Source of the DNA: Halichoerus grypus
Taxonomy: Eukaryota > Chordata > Mammalia > Carnivora > Phocidae
NCBI RefSeq assembly: GCF_964656455.1
Contig: NC_135713.1
Coordinates: 191,822,187 to 191,886,186, forward strand
Reading direction: 5' to 3'
DNA length: 64,000 bases
Part shown: positions 42,060 through 53,771 of the stretch, in pieces
Layout of the letters: each line of letters opens with the position of its first letter
How positions within the stretch are numbered: position 1 is the first letter of the stretch
Notes under the pieces: model-generated
The model's database searches: none
Seen by the model: the letters and a program-made list of their open reading frames with translations, nothing else
Told to the model about the DNA's origin: nothing
Program-made: the position numbers and the translations under genes

Positions 42060-43139
42060 GGCAGAGGGCTTCTTGACAAGGTCTGCTCAAGAATTCCTCT
42101 GCCATTGTGCTGGGGAATAAGTTGCCTGTCACCTACACCCCTGCACGGGTGACTCAGCTTCTAGAGAAAGTGCTCTGCTCACCTAAGTAAAGCTGCCTGG
42201 AAAATGACTAAGGCCCCTATCAAATGCACTCTGTGAGGCTGACCAGTTAGTGAGCCGGGTCCAGACACTCTGCCTCTCACCTCCAGCCTGAAGTCAAGTG
42301 TGGAGCTGCCACTTCAGGCCTGCTGGTTTCATTTTCATCTGAACCGAGCTCCACATGAGGCTTGACATCCGGTGATCTATTTTTTCTAAAAACTAGGTTC
42401 ACTTTAGAAATGACTCTTTGGCCATGAAGACAGCTTCCCCAAGAGAAAACAAAATGTTATTTAAAGGGAACGTCAGCCTGGTGGGAGCCTATATTTTTGT
42501 TTTGTATTAAGAAGAGGAAAAAGCAATTTAAAATGTAGCATGAAACTTTTTTTCCTTGGGTGATTAAAGGAAGATCTGCAAGCCCCTGACTACAGATCCA
42601 GGACCCCCAGATATGGGAGTAGCAACAAGCTGACAAGAATGTATTTATAAGCGGTAAAGGACCGTGAGCTGGGGGTGCCATGCAGTGGTGAGAACCTTAC
42701 TCCACGGAACCAAAATCTCCCTCGGCGTCCCTCAAACAAAGAACAAGTCCTTGCTGACTTATATTTTATACAGTATTTTCCCATTTTTCATCTCCAGAGC
42801 TAAAGCTGGGACCCGTTTCACCACATGGTGGGGGGGTGGTGGTGGTGGCACAGAAGGGAGTCCTAGCAAGGCCCAGCCCAGCTTCTGGCTCAGAGTCCTG
42901 GGTGGGCCGAGGATGCCCTGGGTTTAGGATCACCAGCTCTTATCGGGCACAGCCTGGGCCTCTGTTGGCTCCTTTGGAGGGTGGTGAGGGCAGTATTTAG
43001 TACACGACAGGAAGAACGTGACAGCGAAACCCCTACACAGAAGAAACACCCCCCCGGAGGTCCTACTGAGAAAATGACTCTGCCCTGTCAGGCAGTCTGA
43101 CCCTTCCTGACATCATCTTACAGAAAAAAGGGAACGAGG

Positions 43140-43410
43140 ACCACTGCTATTACTACCACGACGACCACCACCACCATTTATAGGCGTCACGTTCTGTGGA
43201 TTATGTGCCAGGCACTGAGCTCAGCACTCGACATACATTCTCTCATTTTCTACTCGAAACAACCCCATGAAGTATTTCTGATCCCATTTACAGATGAGGC
43301 ACCCGATGCCGAGGGAAGTGAAGTGATTTGCCTGAGTCACACGGGCAGACAGTGGCAGACCTGGACCTGACCCAGGTCTGTCTGACTTGACAGCCGAAAC
43401 CCCCACATTT
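43140..43410 (+). mobile_element. MIR remnant
   Basis: Shows GTGCCAGGCACTGAGCTCAG, CCCATTTACAGATGAGGC and GACCTGGACCTGACCCAGGT. A neighbouring block to about 43520 looks like part of a second MIR. Confidence 0.8.
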
Positions 43411-45483
43411 GATCCTGGACACACCGCACACTTGCTCTAGTGCTCCGGCCAAAACACTGGACCACTCTGCCTTAATTTCTGCATCTGTAAAACGAAGATA
43501 AGCAGACTCGTCCGGAGGATGTGCTCTTCATCTTTCAGCCTTTTATTAATAAGTAATTATGAATAACCAACACCAGTTAATAATCGTTAGCAATACTTAT
43601 TAATATTAATACTTGTGAGCATAAATAGATAAATAAAGCAACCAGCCTGGTTTAGCTACATTCAAAACTGGCATGTTTTGGGCGGGGGGGGGGGGCCCAA
43701 TTTATCCTTTCATGAGTAGGTTAGTAGACAAAGCAGTGAACCAGAGGTCCAGAAATGTGGGCTTAGATTCTGGGCATGACAATGACGTCCTGAGTAATCT
43801 CATCCACTTTATTCCTCCTTACGAGGCTTCCTTTTCTTGATCTTTGGCCCTGCCTTTCTTTACATTAGTGTTGTAAAAAAATAGCAAAAAAAAAAAAAAG
43901 GCTACAAAGTACCATTACTCTTGATGCCATATAATTTTAAGGGATTTCTATCAGGAGGATAAGGGGTTAAAGGACGTAAAACAGCAAGTCAGGAAGAGGA
44001 TTTTTAAACTCATACAAAGAAGGGCACACAGGCCACTCAGGAAAAATGACTTTTCTCTGTAGTATCACTTGGGTAAATAAGACCAGCCTAGAACTAAATG
44101 GCTCAGTCAGCTCAACTGAAATGTTCTACTACCCAATTTGCCCTAAGTTTAGCTTTCTATTTCTAATCTGCTTTCAACATTTCAGTCAGCATCACCAAGT
44201 ACATGCAAAGCCTTCACACGTGCATCACTTCAAGCGCTCATCCCACCCCTTGAGGATGCTCAGCCCCCACTCCTTTCCCTTCCTCCCGTCGTGTGCAGAG
44301 GCCAGACGGCCTGGCTTATCCTTACAGTTCCCCAAAGCCACTGACATGGAATTGTCTCCCTTCCCCCCAATTTCACACCGGTGCCATCAAAAGTGCCCAT
44401 AATGCTCAGATGTTTCCAGTTTAACTGAAATACTAAAATGGGGCAAACAGGAAGCATCAGACACAACTGCGGTAGTGACTTATTAATCACGAAAGCAGAA
44501 TTTTAGTTGCATTTTAACCTTTTGCCAGGAAAAAAAAAAAAAACAGCTTTGAGATGATGGAAGCCATGGGTACAAATATGCTGCCTATACGAGTATCAAG
44601 CTGACTTCTACTTTTCATTTAGGACTGAGTTTGGTTCTACAATTTTCTTAACTATCCTCCCAGAAAGAGCATCTGTCAGGCCAACCGATATGAATCTGTC
44701 AGCTCTTCATCAAGGCAGGCAGACCTGTTAGAAAAGCTCATGTGCTTTTGTCCACTGAGACAGGAAAAAAAATAGGAAATTCAAAGTGACTTCTCGGGCC
44801 AAAGTGATAGAACGCTCTTAAGAGGGTGCCAACAACAAAGAAAACAAGCCTGGATGAAGCTTTGCCTTTCCCATCTCTACAGAGATCTCTCACCAGACCT
44901 TGGCCAGGATGAACTACCATGAACCAAAAACCATGAACCAAAAAAATCACAACAGTTGCCTGGAGTTGGACAACCAATCAGGACAAGCCTTCTTCTCAAC
45001 ATTAAATGATATACAAACACTCCAAGCAGATCACAAAGGAGTCAGTGTTCAACAGGAGAACCAAAATGAGGAACCAAACCTCCATCTGTTGAGGCGAAAC
45101 GGCCAGCCAGACATTTTTGTTTAATAGATGAAGGCTCATTTGGCAGGGTCTCTGTCTGTGGTGCCGCTCCCACAAACCCTAACAGACAATACCAGGGGCA
45201 AAAAACCCCCTTTAGAACTGCTCCTTATAATCTGAAAATAGGCAGAAGGTGACCTAAAGCTTGGCAGCATACTGCTGTCTTATTTTACAAAAGGGCTGGA
45301 ACATACACCTGGGTACGTATTTCTAAAATTAAAGTCAGAGACTCTAACTTTTATTTTTGAGACCTTCTGAGAAGTTCACCACACCCTTCAAAATAAAGGA
45401 GGATGTTTTAAAGGTGTCAGAGGTCTGGCATCACTGCACCCAAGGAACTGACTTTGACATCACTTAAAAAACACCCAAGAGTA

Positions 45484-45693
45484 GGGGTGCCTGGGTGGCT
45501 CAGTCGTTAAATGTCCGCCTTCGGCTCTGGTCATGATCCCAGGGTCCTGGGATCGAGCCCCGCATCAGGCTCCCTGCACAGCCAGGAGCCTGCTTCTCCC
45601 TCTCCCACTCCCCCTGCTTGTGTTCCCTCTCTCACTGTGTCTCTCTCTGTCAAAGAAATACATAAAATCTTAAAACAAACAAACAAACAAACA
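45484..45693 (+). mobile_element. CanSINE in intron 1
   Basis: Full length with an (AAAC)n tail. The TSD AAAAAACACCCAAGAGTA is at 45466-45483 and 45694-45711, identical over 18 bases. Confidence 0.95.
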
Positions 45694-47094
45694 AAAAAAC
45701 ACCCAAGAGTAAATCCAAATACATCGTAAGCACAAGCACCTGTCCTCTCATGGTGACAGCAAAAATACCACACCAAACTTCTCCCTTCTTCTTGCAACTA
45801 AGTCCCATCATGTGGTCCTGGTCCAGGGAAAGGAACCTGGGTAAGACACCAGTGGCCCAGGCTCCTCACCCTGAGTTCTAGCTATGATGAATACTAACCT
45901 CCCCACCTGCCTCAGGTACCTCACCTTTAAAAGAGGACAACACTGTCTTATGTCTTCATGCAGATGTCTGAAGGAAAAAGGAGGTTACAGGTATGAAGAT
46001 ACAGAGTAAAAAAAAACACATCACTAATGTTAAGATACTATCTCCCTCTAATCTTTCAGACAGACCATGTTTCTAGTCAAGGGGTTTTCAACATTTTTCC
46101 TGGAATGAACTTCAGACTGCTATTTTGTACTGGGCCCCACTTATCATTCAATTTCACTTGCTTTTAGATTCCTTAATCAAGTCACTGGTGTTCACTGTCT
46201 CCAGTGAACAAAAATAATTCTGCCACTTACACCACTGATTTCTGTACATTTTCTCCATTCATCCTCTTCTCCCCACACTACTTCCCCTGTTCACCTTTTA
46301 AGACCGAAGGCAACATTTAAAACTCCAATTTGGAAGGAAACGCTTTTTCTGAAGTTACCCATCACCAAGGAGGCTTCTGCGCAGGTGGGAGTCTGCACTG
46401 TACAAGAGGCCTCTTTCTGCCTGGTGCCCCGTGGGCTTCCCAGATGGGAATATTATACCGGAGCCCACAGATCAAGTCCTGAGTGGAGCGGACAGAAGGG
46501 TTACAGAAGGGTCAGGGTAAGAAAGAGGATGCTGAGAGTGGCCAGCACTGCCCCGCTGGGTGCCAAGGGCAGGCTCTGCTCCTTCTCCCAGCCTCGGGGT
46601 GTGACCAGAGAACTTCCCAAGGCAAGGCCAAGGGTTTCACTGCCAGGGCAGGTGGGAGGGCGCACAGACCCGGAGCGCTTGTGCATCGGCCACCTTCCGT
46701 CCCGAGCCGAGGCGAGTTCCCACCCTGGGAGCACCCAGGGAGAAGAGCAGGATGGGCGGGCTTGGCGGCGGGGCAGCTGAGCGCGGGGGAAAGGGGGTGC
46801 TGGGGAAGGGGAAGCCGGGCGCCCCTTCACGCGCTCTGGGCGCGTGTGCGGCCTGCGGGGGTGCGAGGCGAGCACGGCGTGCGACCTTGGCCCTGGCAGC
46901 GTGGTGTGAAGCGAGCGCTCGCGGCCCGGCGCCGAGGGCCCCCTTGCGAGTGGATCTGACCGGCCGCGCCGCCGACCCCCACCATTCCGGGCGGCGGGCC
47001 AGGCCGCGGCCCGGCCCCGGACTGAGGGGCGACTCATCCCTGTCGCTCCCTCGGCGCCCCGCTCCGGTCCCCGCGGTCCCGCCCAGTCACCTAC

Positions 47095-47260
47095 CGGCTG
47101 AGCGCCGATCTCCCCAACCAGCGAGTGTCGCGCTCCCCTCGCCCGCGATCTCCCGCCGCCGGCCGCCGACCGCTGGGCTCCGGGACTACGGTCGCCCCGC
47201 CCCGGCCTCGAGCCCCGCCCCCTCACCGCCTTCCCGGCCGCCCCCGGGGCCACGCCTCCC
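47095..47260 (-). other. MAP3K14: Candidate non-coding exon 1 of MAP3K14
   Basis: On the minus strand this GC-rich segment ends at a good donor, AGCCG followed by GTAGGTGACT, with GT at 47094-47093. A second donor, TAG followed by GTGACT, sits four bases further on. Exon 2 begins with only 20 bases of 5' UTR before the start codon, so a separate leader exon is required, and this is the only CpG island upstream of exon 2 in the window. The transcription start is not visible; 47260 is a guess within the island. Confidence 0.4.
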
Positions 47261-47420
47261 CCGGCGGCTGCAGATTTGCTCCGCTTCGCGCCTCCTTGCT
47301 CTGGCCGCACCTCGACCCTTGGCCCCGCCCACTCCTCCAGTCTAACCAATGAGCCGGCGCGTCCCCGCTGGTCCCGTCGTACAGCCCCTAGCAGAGATTG
47401 GCTAGGAGGGCCACGTTTCC
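47100..47420 (-). promoter_or_regulatory. MAP3K14: MAP3K14 core promoter region in a CpG island
   Basis: This is the densest part of a CpG island that spans about 46640-47420. It holds GC boxes (CCCGCCCC-type runs near 47196-47225 and 47320-47332) and two CCAAT boxes in opposite orientation: CCAAT at 47345-47349 and ATTGG at about 47397-47401. An ETS-like TTTCCGG lies near 47434-47440. No TATA box is evident, as expected for a widely expressed CpG-island promoter. The link to MAP3K14 is inferred from position and orientation. Confidence 0.6.
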
Positions 47421-47520
47421 AGAAATGGGCACTATTTCCGGACAGTGTTTATAGAGCAGAGATTGCTAGGCGGACAGATTGACAGAAGGCGGAGGCGGCC
47501 AGGGTGTTGGTGTAACCACA

Positions 47521-47617
47521 CATGCGCATTGAGCTTCTGGCAGTCTTTTTTTTTTTTTTTTTTACGGGTTGCGTGCTTCTGGAGGTTACGGGAAGGAAGG
47601 TCGAGTGTGCGCATGCG
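47521..47617. promoter_or_regulatory. Pair of NRF1-like sites upstream of MAP3K14
   Basis: CATGCGCAT at 47521 and TGCGCATGCG at 47608 match the alternating NRF1 half-site pattern. They lie 100-200 bp outside the CpG island, on the side away from MAP3K14. Confidence 0.4.
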
Positions 47618-47729
47618 TGGGCACCCCCAGCCTTGGACTCAGGTTACCTTGGAGACGGCGAGGCGCTCTCCCTCCTGGGTCTGGTTCTGCTTCCTCTTTG
47701 CACTTAGTCCTGGCGGCTGAGGAAGGTGT

Positions 47730-47768
47730 GGCGCGGGGCGGCGGGGGGGGGGGGGCGGGGGGGGTTAG
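47730..47768 (+). repeat. G-rich run with quadruplex potential
   Basis: GCGGGGCGGCGGGGGGG and a following GCGGGGGGGG run give far more than four G-tracts within 40 bp. Confidence 0.8.
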
Positions 47769-48589
47769 AAGAACTTTTATTGAGCACTTACTGTGTGCCC
47801 GGCGCTGTAGAATTCCCGAGGACGGGTAAGACAGGTTCTGGTGCCTTCCCTTGAGAAACTTGGGGAGCCTAGGGCCTAATGGGTCAGACCTGTATGTTGA
47901 AACCCAGGTCTGATGAGAGCGCTTGCGGATGGTTTGGTACAACACCTTTGTAAAGCCAGAGAAGCAACGTGGTGGGAGCGCTGCACGAAGCATCTCCCAG
48001 CCGGGTTTACAGGTCACAGGGCCAGAGAGAAGACTGGAACTTTACCTATGCGAGAAAAGGGACCTGGAATCTGAATATGCTGCAGGGTGTCACCCGTGCT
48101 TCTTTCTGACTGGGGGAAAGGGGGAGTGGTTAGGGAGGTCGGGGTACTTTTTCTTTTCTAACTTTTGCGTATCTGTATTTTCCAGTATGTCCACAGTGAG
48201 CTTGTCTTTTACTTGTAATAAAAAATTACAAACTTTTAAAAACAGTTTGCAGAGTAAAAGGTACCCCCCCCCCGGGCTCCCCATCCCCTTCAGCGGTCCA
48301 TGGCAGGCAGGTCTGGTAACCGGCTCTAGGGGTGGGGGCAGGCAGGCCCCGTCCCAGGTTGTCTTGGGAAATAAGGATCATCTCATCTCTGGAGGTGTTA
48401 GAGCAAAGACCTGCTCAGGAGCTCTCATTTTCAGACAGTCGGTGGTAGCTCAAAGCCTATTTTTGGAGATCTCTGATGTTGGGGGGGGGGTAGGGAAGAC
48501 CATTTATTTAGTCAGGGGTCGAAAACTCACAACCTAAGGGCCTCACCCACACACTCAGGCCACAGATATGTTTTGTTTGGCTGGCTGAA

Positions 48590-48612
48590 TGATGTGTGTG
48601 TGTGTGTGTGTA
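48590..48612. repeat. (TG)n microsatellite
   Basis: About ten TG units. Confidence 0.85.
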
Positions 48613-49984
48613 TTTGAGTGCCTTAGAGCAGAGCGTGCAGTTCCTCGCAGCCTCTGCCTGTGTTATCTTACACCGAACCCCTTAGCTATGTCATCTGTCT
48701 GGCCCCCGAAGCATTTGAAGTTGTGGTCCTCATAATGCCTGTGCTTTGGAGCTGGATAGTCTCTGGTGCATAACCGGCTCTGCCACTGACCCGGAGATGG
48801 TGGGCAAGAAGGAAGCTGGGGTCCCCTAAAACTCCTGCCCACCCCAGGGTTTTTCATGTCCGTCACTCTGCGAGAGGTGGAGCTTGGCCAGATGGTGGTT
48901 TTCAGGTTGGTATCAGTAAGCCTGGATCCTCGGCTTGCCTCTCCCACCACCTGTTCTGCCTCTGGGCACACCACTTCTCAGGAAAGACGTGGGCATGGGC
49001 CCAGAGTCTGCAGACGCTCCCTGGCTTGCCATCATTCCTTTAAGACACCCAATGCCCACGTACTTTACCCAGCTTCCCTTGACACTTCTTTGGGTTTGGG
49101 TCCCCTGCATGCATCCACCACCCCATCCAGATGATCTGACTTTAAATCTATCCACTAACACTAATGTGTATTAGTGGGAGAGAGTGACATGTTGACCCAG
49201 AGCTGCAGCTCCCAAGAAGGAATTTTGCATCAGGTTGCAGCAGAGGGACAAACACCTACAGACCAGTGAGGAAAACATTGGGGACAAGCGGGACTTCGTG
49301 GTTTCAGCTACCTTTCTCTGGCCTTTAAGCCCTACTGTGTGTGGGATGAAGTGAAACACAACACAATTCCCACTCCCGGTGAGCACCTTGGAATCTCTGA
49401 AACTTGAGATGCTTGCACCTCCTGGAAGGAAATCTTCAGGGCAAAATCTCTTCCTCCCAGTCCAGCCAGTTAAGTCATGGTAACCTGGAAACCCTTCTAG
49501 CCTTGAGTCACTTGTGCAGCCCCGGCTCTGCTTTAAATAAAAGAAATTGACATTTACAGAGTGACTCACACCTGGAGCAGTGAGCCAGGTTCTCAGCACT
49601 CAAGGATTTCCACATCCTGCCCCAATGGTTCAGGTCTGGAAAAGGGGTAAACTGTGCTCTTCCTAAAAAGAACAGCAGCTTCTGTTTTTTGAGAACTTGC
49701 AAAAGTGTAACTGGACACTTCTAAGTGTTTCATGTGTGTGTGACCTTCCTGAATATTCACTGTAGTATGGGCTTCATCAGCCTGGCACTGTGGAAGTTTG
49801 GGGTTGGATAATTGTTGTGGAGGGCTGTCATACGCATTGTAGGATGTTAAAGAGCACCTCTGCTCACTAGCTGCCAGTTACACTACCCCCTACACCCAGC
49901 TGTGACAACAAAAAATGTCTCCAGACATTGCCAAATGTCGCCAAGGAAGCAAAAATGCCCCCCCGTTGAGAACACTTATAGTCT

Positions 49985-50340
49985 AACCCCATAGAGTAGG
50001 TACTATTATTATCACCCCCATTTCACAGATGAGCAAACTGAGGCTCAGAGAGATGTGACTTGCGTAAGGTCACTTTGCTGTAACAGACGAGCTGGGGGCG
50101 CCTGGGTGGCTCAGTTGGTTAAGCATCTGACTCTTGATTTCGGCTCAGGTTGTGATCTAGGGGTTATGAGATCAAACCCCATTTTGGGGCTCCGTGCTCA
50201 GTGGGGAGTCTGCTTGAGATTCTTTCCCTCTGCTCCTCCCCACCCCCCGCTCGTGTGCACGCTCTCTCTCTCCCTAAAATAAATAAATAAATCTTTAAAA
50301 AAAGAGAGAGCTGGGATTCAAACCAGGTGTGGCCGCAGGG
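49985..50340 (+). mobile_element. MIR remnant split by a CanSINE
   Basis: The left part has CCCATTTCACAGATGAGCAA and ACTGAGGCTCAGAGAGATG. The right part resumes at AGCTGGGATTCAAACCAGG, the next block of the MIR consensus. Confidence 0.85.
50096..50302 (+). mobile_element. CanSINE inserted in a MIR
   Basis: Full element from GGGCGCCTGGGTGGCTCAG to AATAAATAAATAAATCTTT. The flanks are GACGAGCTGGG and GAGAGAGCTGGG. Confidence 0.92.
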
Positions 50341-52153
50341 CCCCTGGCCCCCGCTGCGGGCAGGACTCTGCAAGGAGCCTTTGGGCTTCAAGGAGCCATT
50401 TGCCCATCAGTTCTGTAGAACGAGTGAGTGCCTTTCGTGCCTCAATGTGACAATGCTTGGAACTCCTTCGATCATTTTTCCTCTTCTGTTTGCTTTGGAA
50501 AAACGGAAATTATATTCTGGGTTTAATTGCCTTAGTCAGCACGGTTCACAGTGTCCAGCCATGTGTAGTGAGAAGTGGCTAGTGAATCATCTGAGTGTCT
50601 GTGGATCTCGGGCCCCAAACTCCTGTGAGGTCCCGAAGCTATACTTGAGAAGAACTCAGATGTGAGGCTGAGATCAGAGATGACTGGGGGCTGGGGGTGG
50701 ATGTTCCTGGGGGAGAGGCGGTTTTACTTTGGCTGTCTCCCACCAATTCTGCCCCACACGGGAGATGGAAGGGGACATGGTGAACGATAGAGTTATTGGA
50801 GAAGAGGAGGAGCCATGGTGACGTGGGTAAGAAGAGGTGCCCATCTCCACAAAGGATGGAGGGAAGGTTGGGGGTCTCTGTGGGGCACTGGGCAAAAATG
50901 ACCTTACCAAGAGCAGATCCCGGGCATCCTTTCTGATACCCCTCCCAACTTGGGAGCCCTCTTAGGGAGCCCTGGGTTAAGGCTTGATGCAAATTCTTCT
51001 TACTTCCTAATTGGTTATCCCCTCCTCACTCCCCTCCCTGCCTCCAGTCTCCTCTCCATACCACCTTCAACCCTTCTGGTGGCTTTAATCCTCCTAAGAG
51101 ACCACTGTGATCATGTGCTCCACCCACCGTGTCCCAGCTTCTCCCGCCCTTGACCTCCTCCCCTTTAGCTTCTTCCTCTCAACCTCCAAATGTGATCAAG
51201 TCTCCCCAGCCAAAAAAACAGACAAATAATAATTGAAAAACCCTTCTGTCCTGGCTTTCCCCTACACTGTTGGCCCAACCTGCTTTCCCCTCCCAACTCC
51301 CAAACTTCTTGGCACTCTGGGTGTCTGCTTCAACTCGCCTGTACCCCTTGCTGTCTGGTTTCTGGCTCACCACCCCTGCTCTCCATGGACCCCCACTAAT
51401 TGCCCCCTGGTCAGATGACCTCGTCCCAGCTCCCATCTGCAGACATCATAAATGTGGTGCTCAGGTCCTGGGGGTGCAGAACCTCCTGACCTGTCCCTGC
51501 CCTTAGGGAGCTTCCAGTCTAGTGGATGGACAGACCTTGACCAAGTGACTCCAGATGAGGACTTGAGTCATTCCAGGTGATGAAGGCAACGAGAGGGAGG
51601 ACAGAATGTAGTGTATCCAGCAGGGTCCTACTAGGGAGGGAGAACTCACTCTGAGTTTGTAAACATGCAAGGAATTAATGCAAGGAGTTGGTTACAAAAA
51701 GGATGGAATTGCTGAGAAGCCCAGGAGGAGATGGCAAGGTAATCAGGAATCCACTGCTACTCCTGGGCTGGAGGTTCTTGAGAGGGAAGCAGCGTAATCA
51801 GTGGCTGGGGGCCAGGGTCTCTTGGAAGAACTTGGAGCCAGAGAGGAGACACAACTCCTTCCGTAGACATTACTCAAGACCAAGAGGGACGAAGAGTCTC
51901 CTTTCCTTAACCTGGGAGGCTGCAGAGATCAGTCATCAGTGCAGAGAAGAGAAGGTGAGGACCAGATGGGGGGGCACACGGCCCAGGACCAGAACAGGTA
52001 AGGGATGGGAGAAGATAAAGGGGTGGGGGGAACTGACAGAGTAGAGAGACTCAGAGAAGGCTTCCTTGAGGAACTAAGCTGGGACCTGAAAAGTGGAGAG
52101 GGGAAAATATTCCCAGTTATCACTGGAATTTTTTTAAAGAAGACAACATTTTT

Positions 52154-52369
52154 TAAAAAAGATTTTATTTATTTGAGAGAGAGGGAGAGAAAGAGAGAGA
52201 GAGAGAGGATGCATGCGCATGAGCGGGGGTGGGAGGGTGGGGGTGGGGGGTGGGGCAGAAGGAGAGGGAGAAGCAGGCTTCCCGCTGAGGGCCTCCATCC
52301 CAGGACCCCGGGACCATGACCTGAGCTGAAGGCCAACGCTTAACTGACTGAGTCACCCAGGCGCCCCCC
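52154..52369 (-). mobile_element. CanSINE, first of a serial pair
   Basis: Inverted, with an expanded GA-rich and GGGTGGGG body. The target copy on the left is AACATTTTTT (52146). Confidence 0.92.
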
Positions 52370-52387
52370 AAAAACTTAACATTTTTA

Positions 52388-52527
52388 AAAAAAGATTTTA
52401 TTTATTTGACATAGAGCAAGAGAGTGGCAGAGGGAGAGGGAGAAGCAGGCTCCCGAGACCAGGACCCCGAGACCATGACCTGAGCCAAAGGCAGACACTT
52501 AACCGACTGAGCCACCCAGGCGCCCCC
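52388..52527 (-). mobile_element. CanSINE, second of a serial pair, internally deleted
   Basis: Inverted and about 60 bp shorter through loss around the GGCTCCCGAGACCAGG junction. Target copies ACTTAACATTTTTA lie at about 52374 and 52531. Confidence 0.92.
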
Positions 52528-52544
52528 AAGACTTAACATTTTTA

Positions 52545-53100
52545 AGAGCTGTTTTAGGTTCACAGCAAGATTAAGCAGAAGGTGCAGGGATTTTCCTCAT
52601 GTACAACCTCCCACAGTATCAACATCCCCCACCAGAGTGGCATTTTTTAAACAACCAACGAACCTACATTGACCCATAATCATCCAAAGTCCATAGTTTA
52701 CATTAGGGTTCACTCTGGTGGCTGTATATTCTATGGATTTGAAAAATGCGTAATGACAAGTATCTATCACTATGGTCTCATACCGAGTATTTTCACTGCC
52801 CTAAAAATCCACTGCGTTCTGTCTATTCATTCCTTCCTTCTGTCTCAACCCCTGGCAACCACTGATCTTTGTACTGTCTCCATAGTAATAAATAAATAAA
52901 TTGTGATATATCCAGACAATGAAATATTATTCAACACTAAAAAGAAATGAGCTATCAAGCCATGAAAAGACATGCAGGAAACTTAAATGCTTATTACTAA
53001 GTGAGGGAAGCCAATCTGAAAAGCCTACATACTGTATGATTCTAACTATATGTTGTTCTGGAGAAGGCAAAATGATGGAGACAGTAAAGAGATAACTGGC
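52545..53100. mobile_element. L1 fragment with internal inversion
   Basis: From 52545 to 52886 the sequence follows the familiar old-L1 order (AGGTTCACAGCAAGATTAAG to ACTGATCTTTGTACTGTCTC). From 52887 to 53100 it carries the next part of the element reverse-complemented, ending TTCTGGAGAAGGCAAAA then ATGGAGACAGT. The 11-mer ACTGTCTCCAT occurs at 52873 and, inverted, at 53075. Confidence 0.7.
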
Positions 53101-53170
53101 GTTTTTGGCCAATTATCTTCCTGAGGCTTTGGAGATACTGCACTTTATCTTTTTCCTTCTCCTACCCTCT

Positions 53171-53340
53171 CCCCCTTTTTTTAAAGAGGGAGAGACAGAG
53201 GGTGGGGAGGGGCCGAGGGAGAAGGAGAGAGAGAATCCCAAGCAGGCTCCATTTGGGGCTCGATCTCCTGACCCTGAGATCTTGACCTGAGCCAAAATCA
53301 AGAGTTGGACACTCAACTGACTGAGCCACCCAGGCACCCC
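53171..53340 (-). mobile_element. CanSINE, first of a three-element train
   Basis: Inverted. The left target copy TTCCTTCTCCTACCCTCT (53153) and the right copy TCCTTCTCCCACTCTT (53341) flank it. Confidence 0.93.
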
Positions 53341-53356
53341 TCCTTCTCCCACTCTT

Positions 53357-53564
53357 TTTTTTTTTTTAAGATTTTATTTATTTATTTGAGAGAGAGAGTG
53401 AGCGAGCAAGAGAGAGAGCACGAACGGAGGGAGGAGCAGAGGGAGAGGGAGAAGCAGGCTTCCTGATGAGCAGGGAGCCCTATGCTGGGCTTGATCCTGG
53501 AACTCCGGGATCATGACCTGAGCCTAAGGCAGGTGCTTATCCAACTGAGCCACCCCGGTGCCCC
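53357..53564 (-). mobile_element. CanSINE, second of a three-element train
   Basis: Inverted. Lies between TCCTTCTCCCACTCTT (53341) and TCCTTCTCTTACTCTT (53565). Confidence 0.93.
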
Positions 53565-53580
53565 TCCTTCTCTTACTCTT

Positions 53581-53771
53581 TTTTTTTTTTGTTTTTTTTA
53601 AGATTTTATTTATTTGAGAGAGAGTGAGAAAAAGAGAGAGAAAGCATGAGTGGGGAGGGGCTGAGCGAGTGCAGAGCCAGATGTGGGGCTCAGGGCTCGA
53701 TCCTGGGACTCCCAGGATCATGACCCGAGCTGAAGGCAGACACTTAACTGACTGAGCCACCCAGGGGTCCC
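53581..53771 (-). mobile_element. CanSINE, third of a three-element train
   Basis: Inverted. Lies between TCCTTCTCTTACTCTT (53565) and TCCTTCTCCCACTCTT (53772). Confidence 0.93.

Larger units (their letters stand above)
23737..47094 (-). other. MAP3K14 intron 1
   Basis: About 23.4 kb between the leader exon and exon 2. Nothing coding is recognisable. It is packed with CanSINEs, MIR, L2, MER5-type and L1 remnants, listed separately. Stretches with no assigned repeat, such as 37620-41900, 42080-43120 and 43850-45420, are unique-looking DNA with only short chance open frames. Confidence 0.75.
46640..47420. other. CpG island at the 5' end of MAP3K14
   Basis: CpG dinucleotides are frequent here and rare in the flanking DNA. 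The island ends sharply on the right near the CCAAT boxes. Several long open frames on both strands, such as the minus-strand one at 46501-47349, arise simply because GC-rich DNA has few stops. They show no recognisable protein. Confidence 0.85.

Noticed and set aside
46501..47349. 282-codon minus-strand open frame in the MAP3K14 promoter island
   Set aside because: Composition is that of translated CpG-island DNA. It overlaps the likely promoter and leader exon, and a 197-codon frame lies on the opposite strand.
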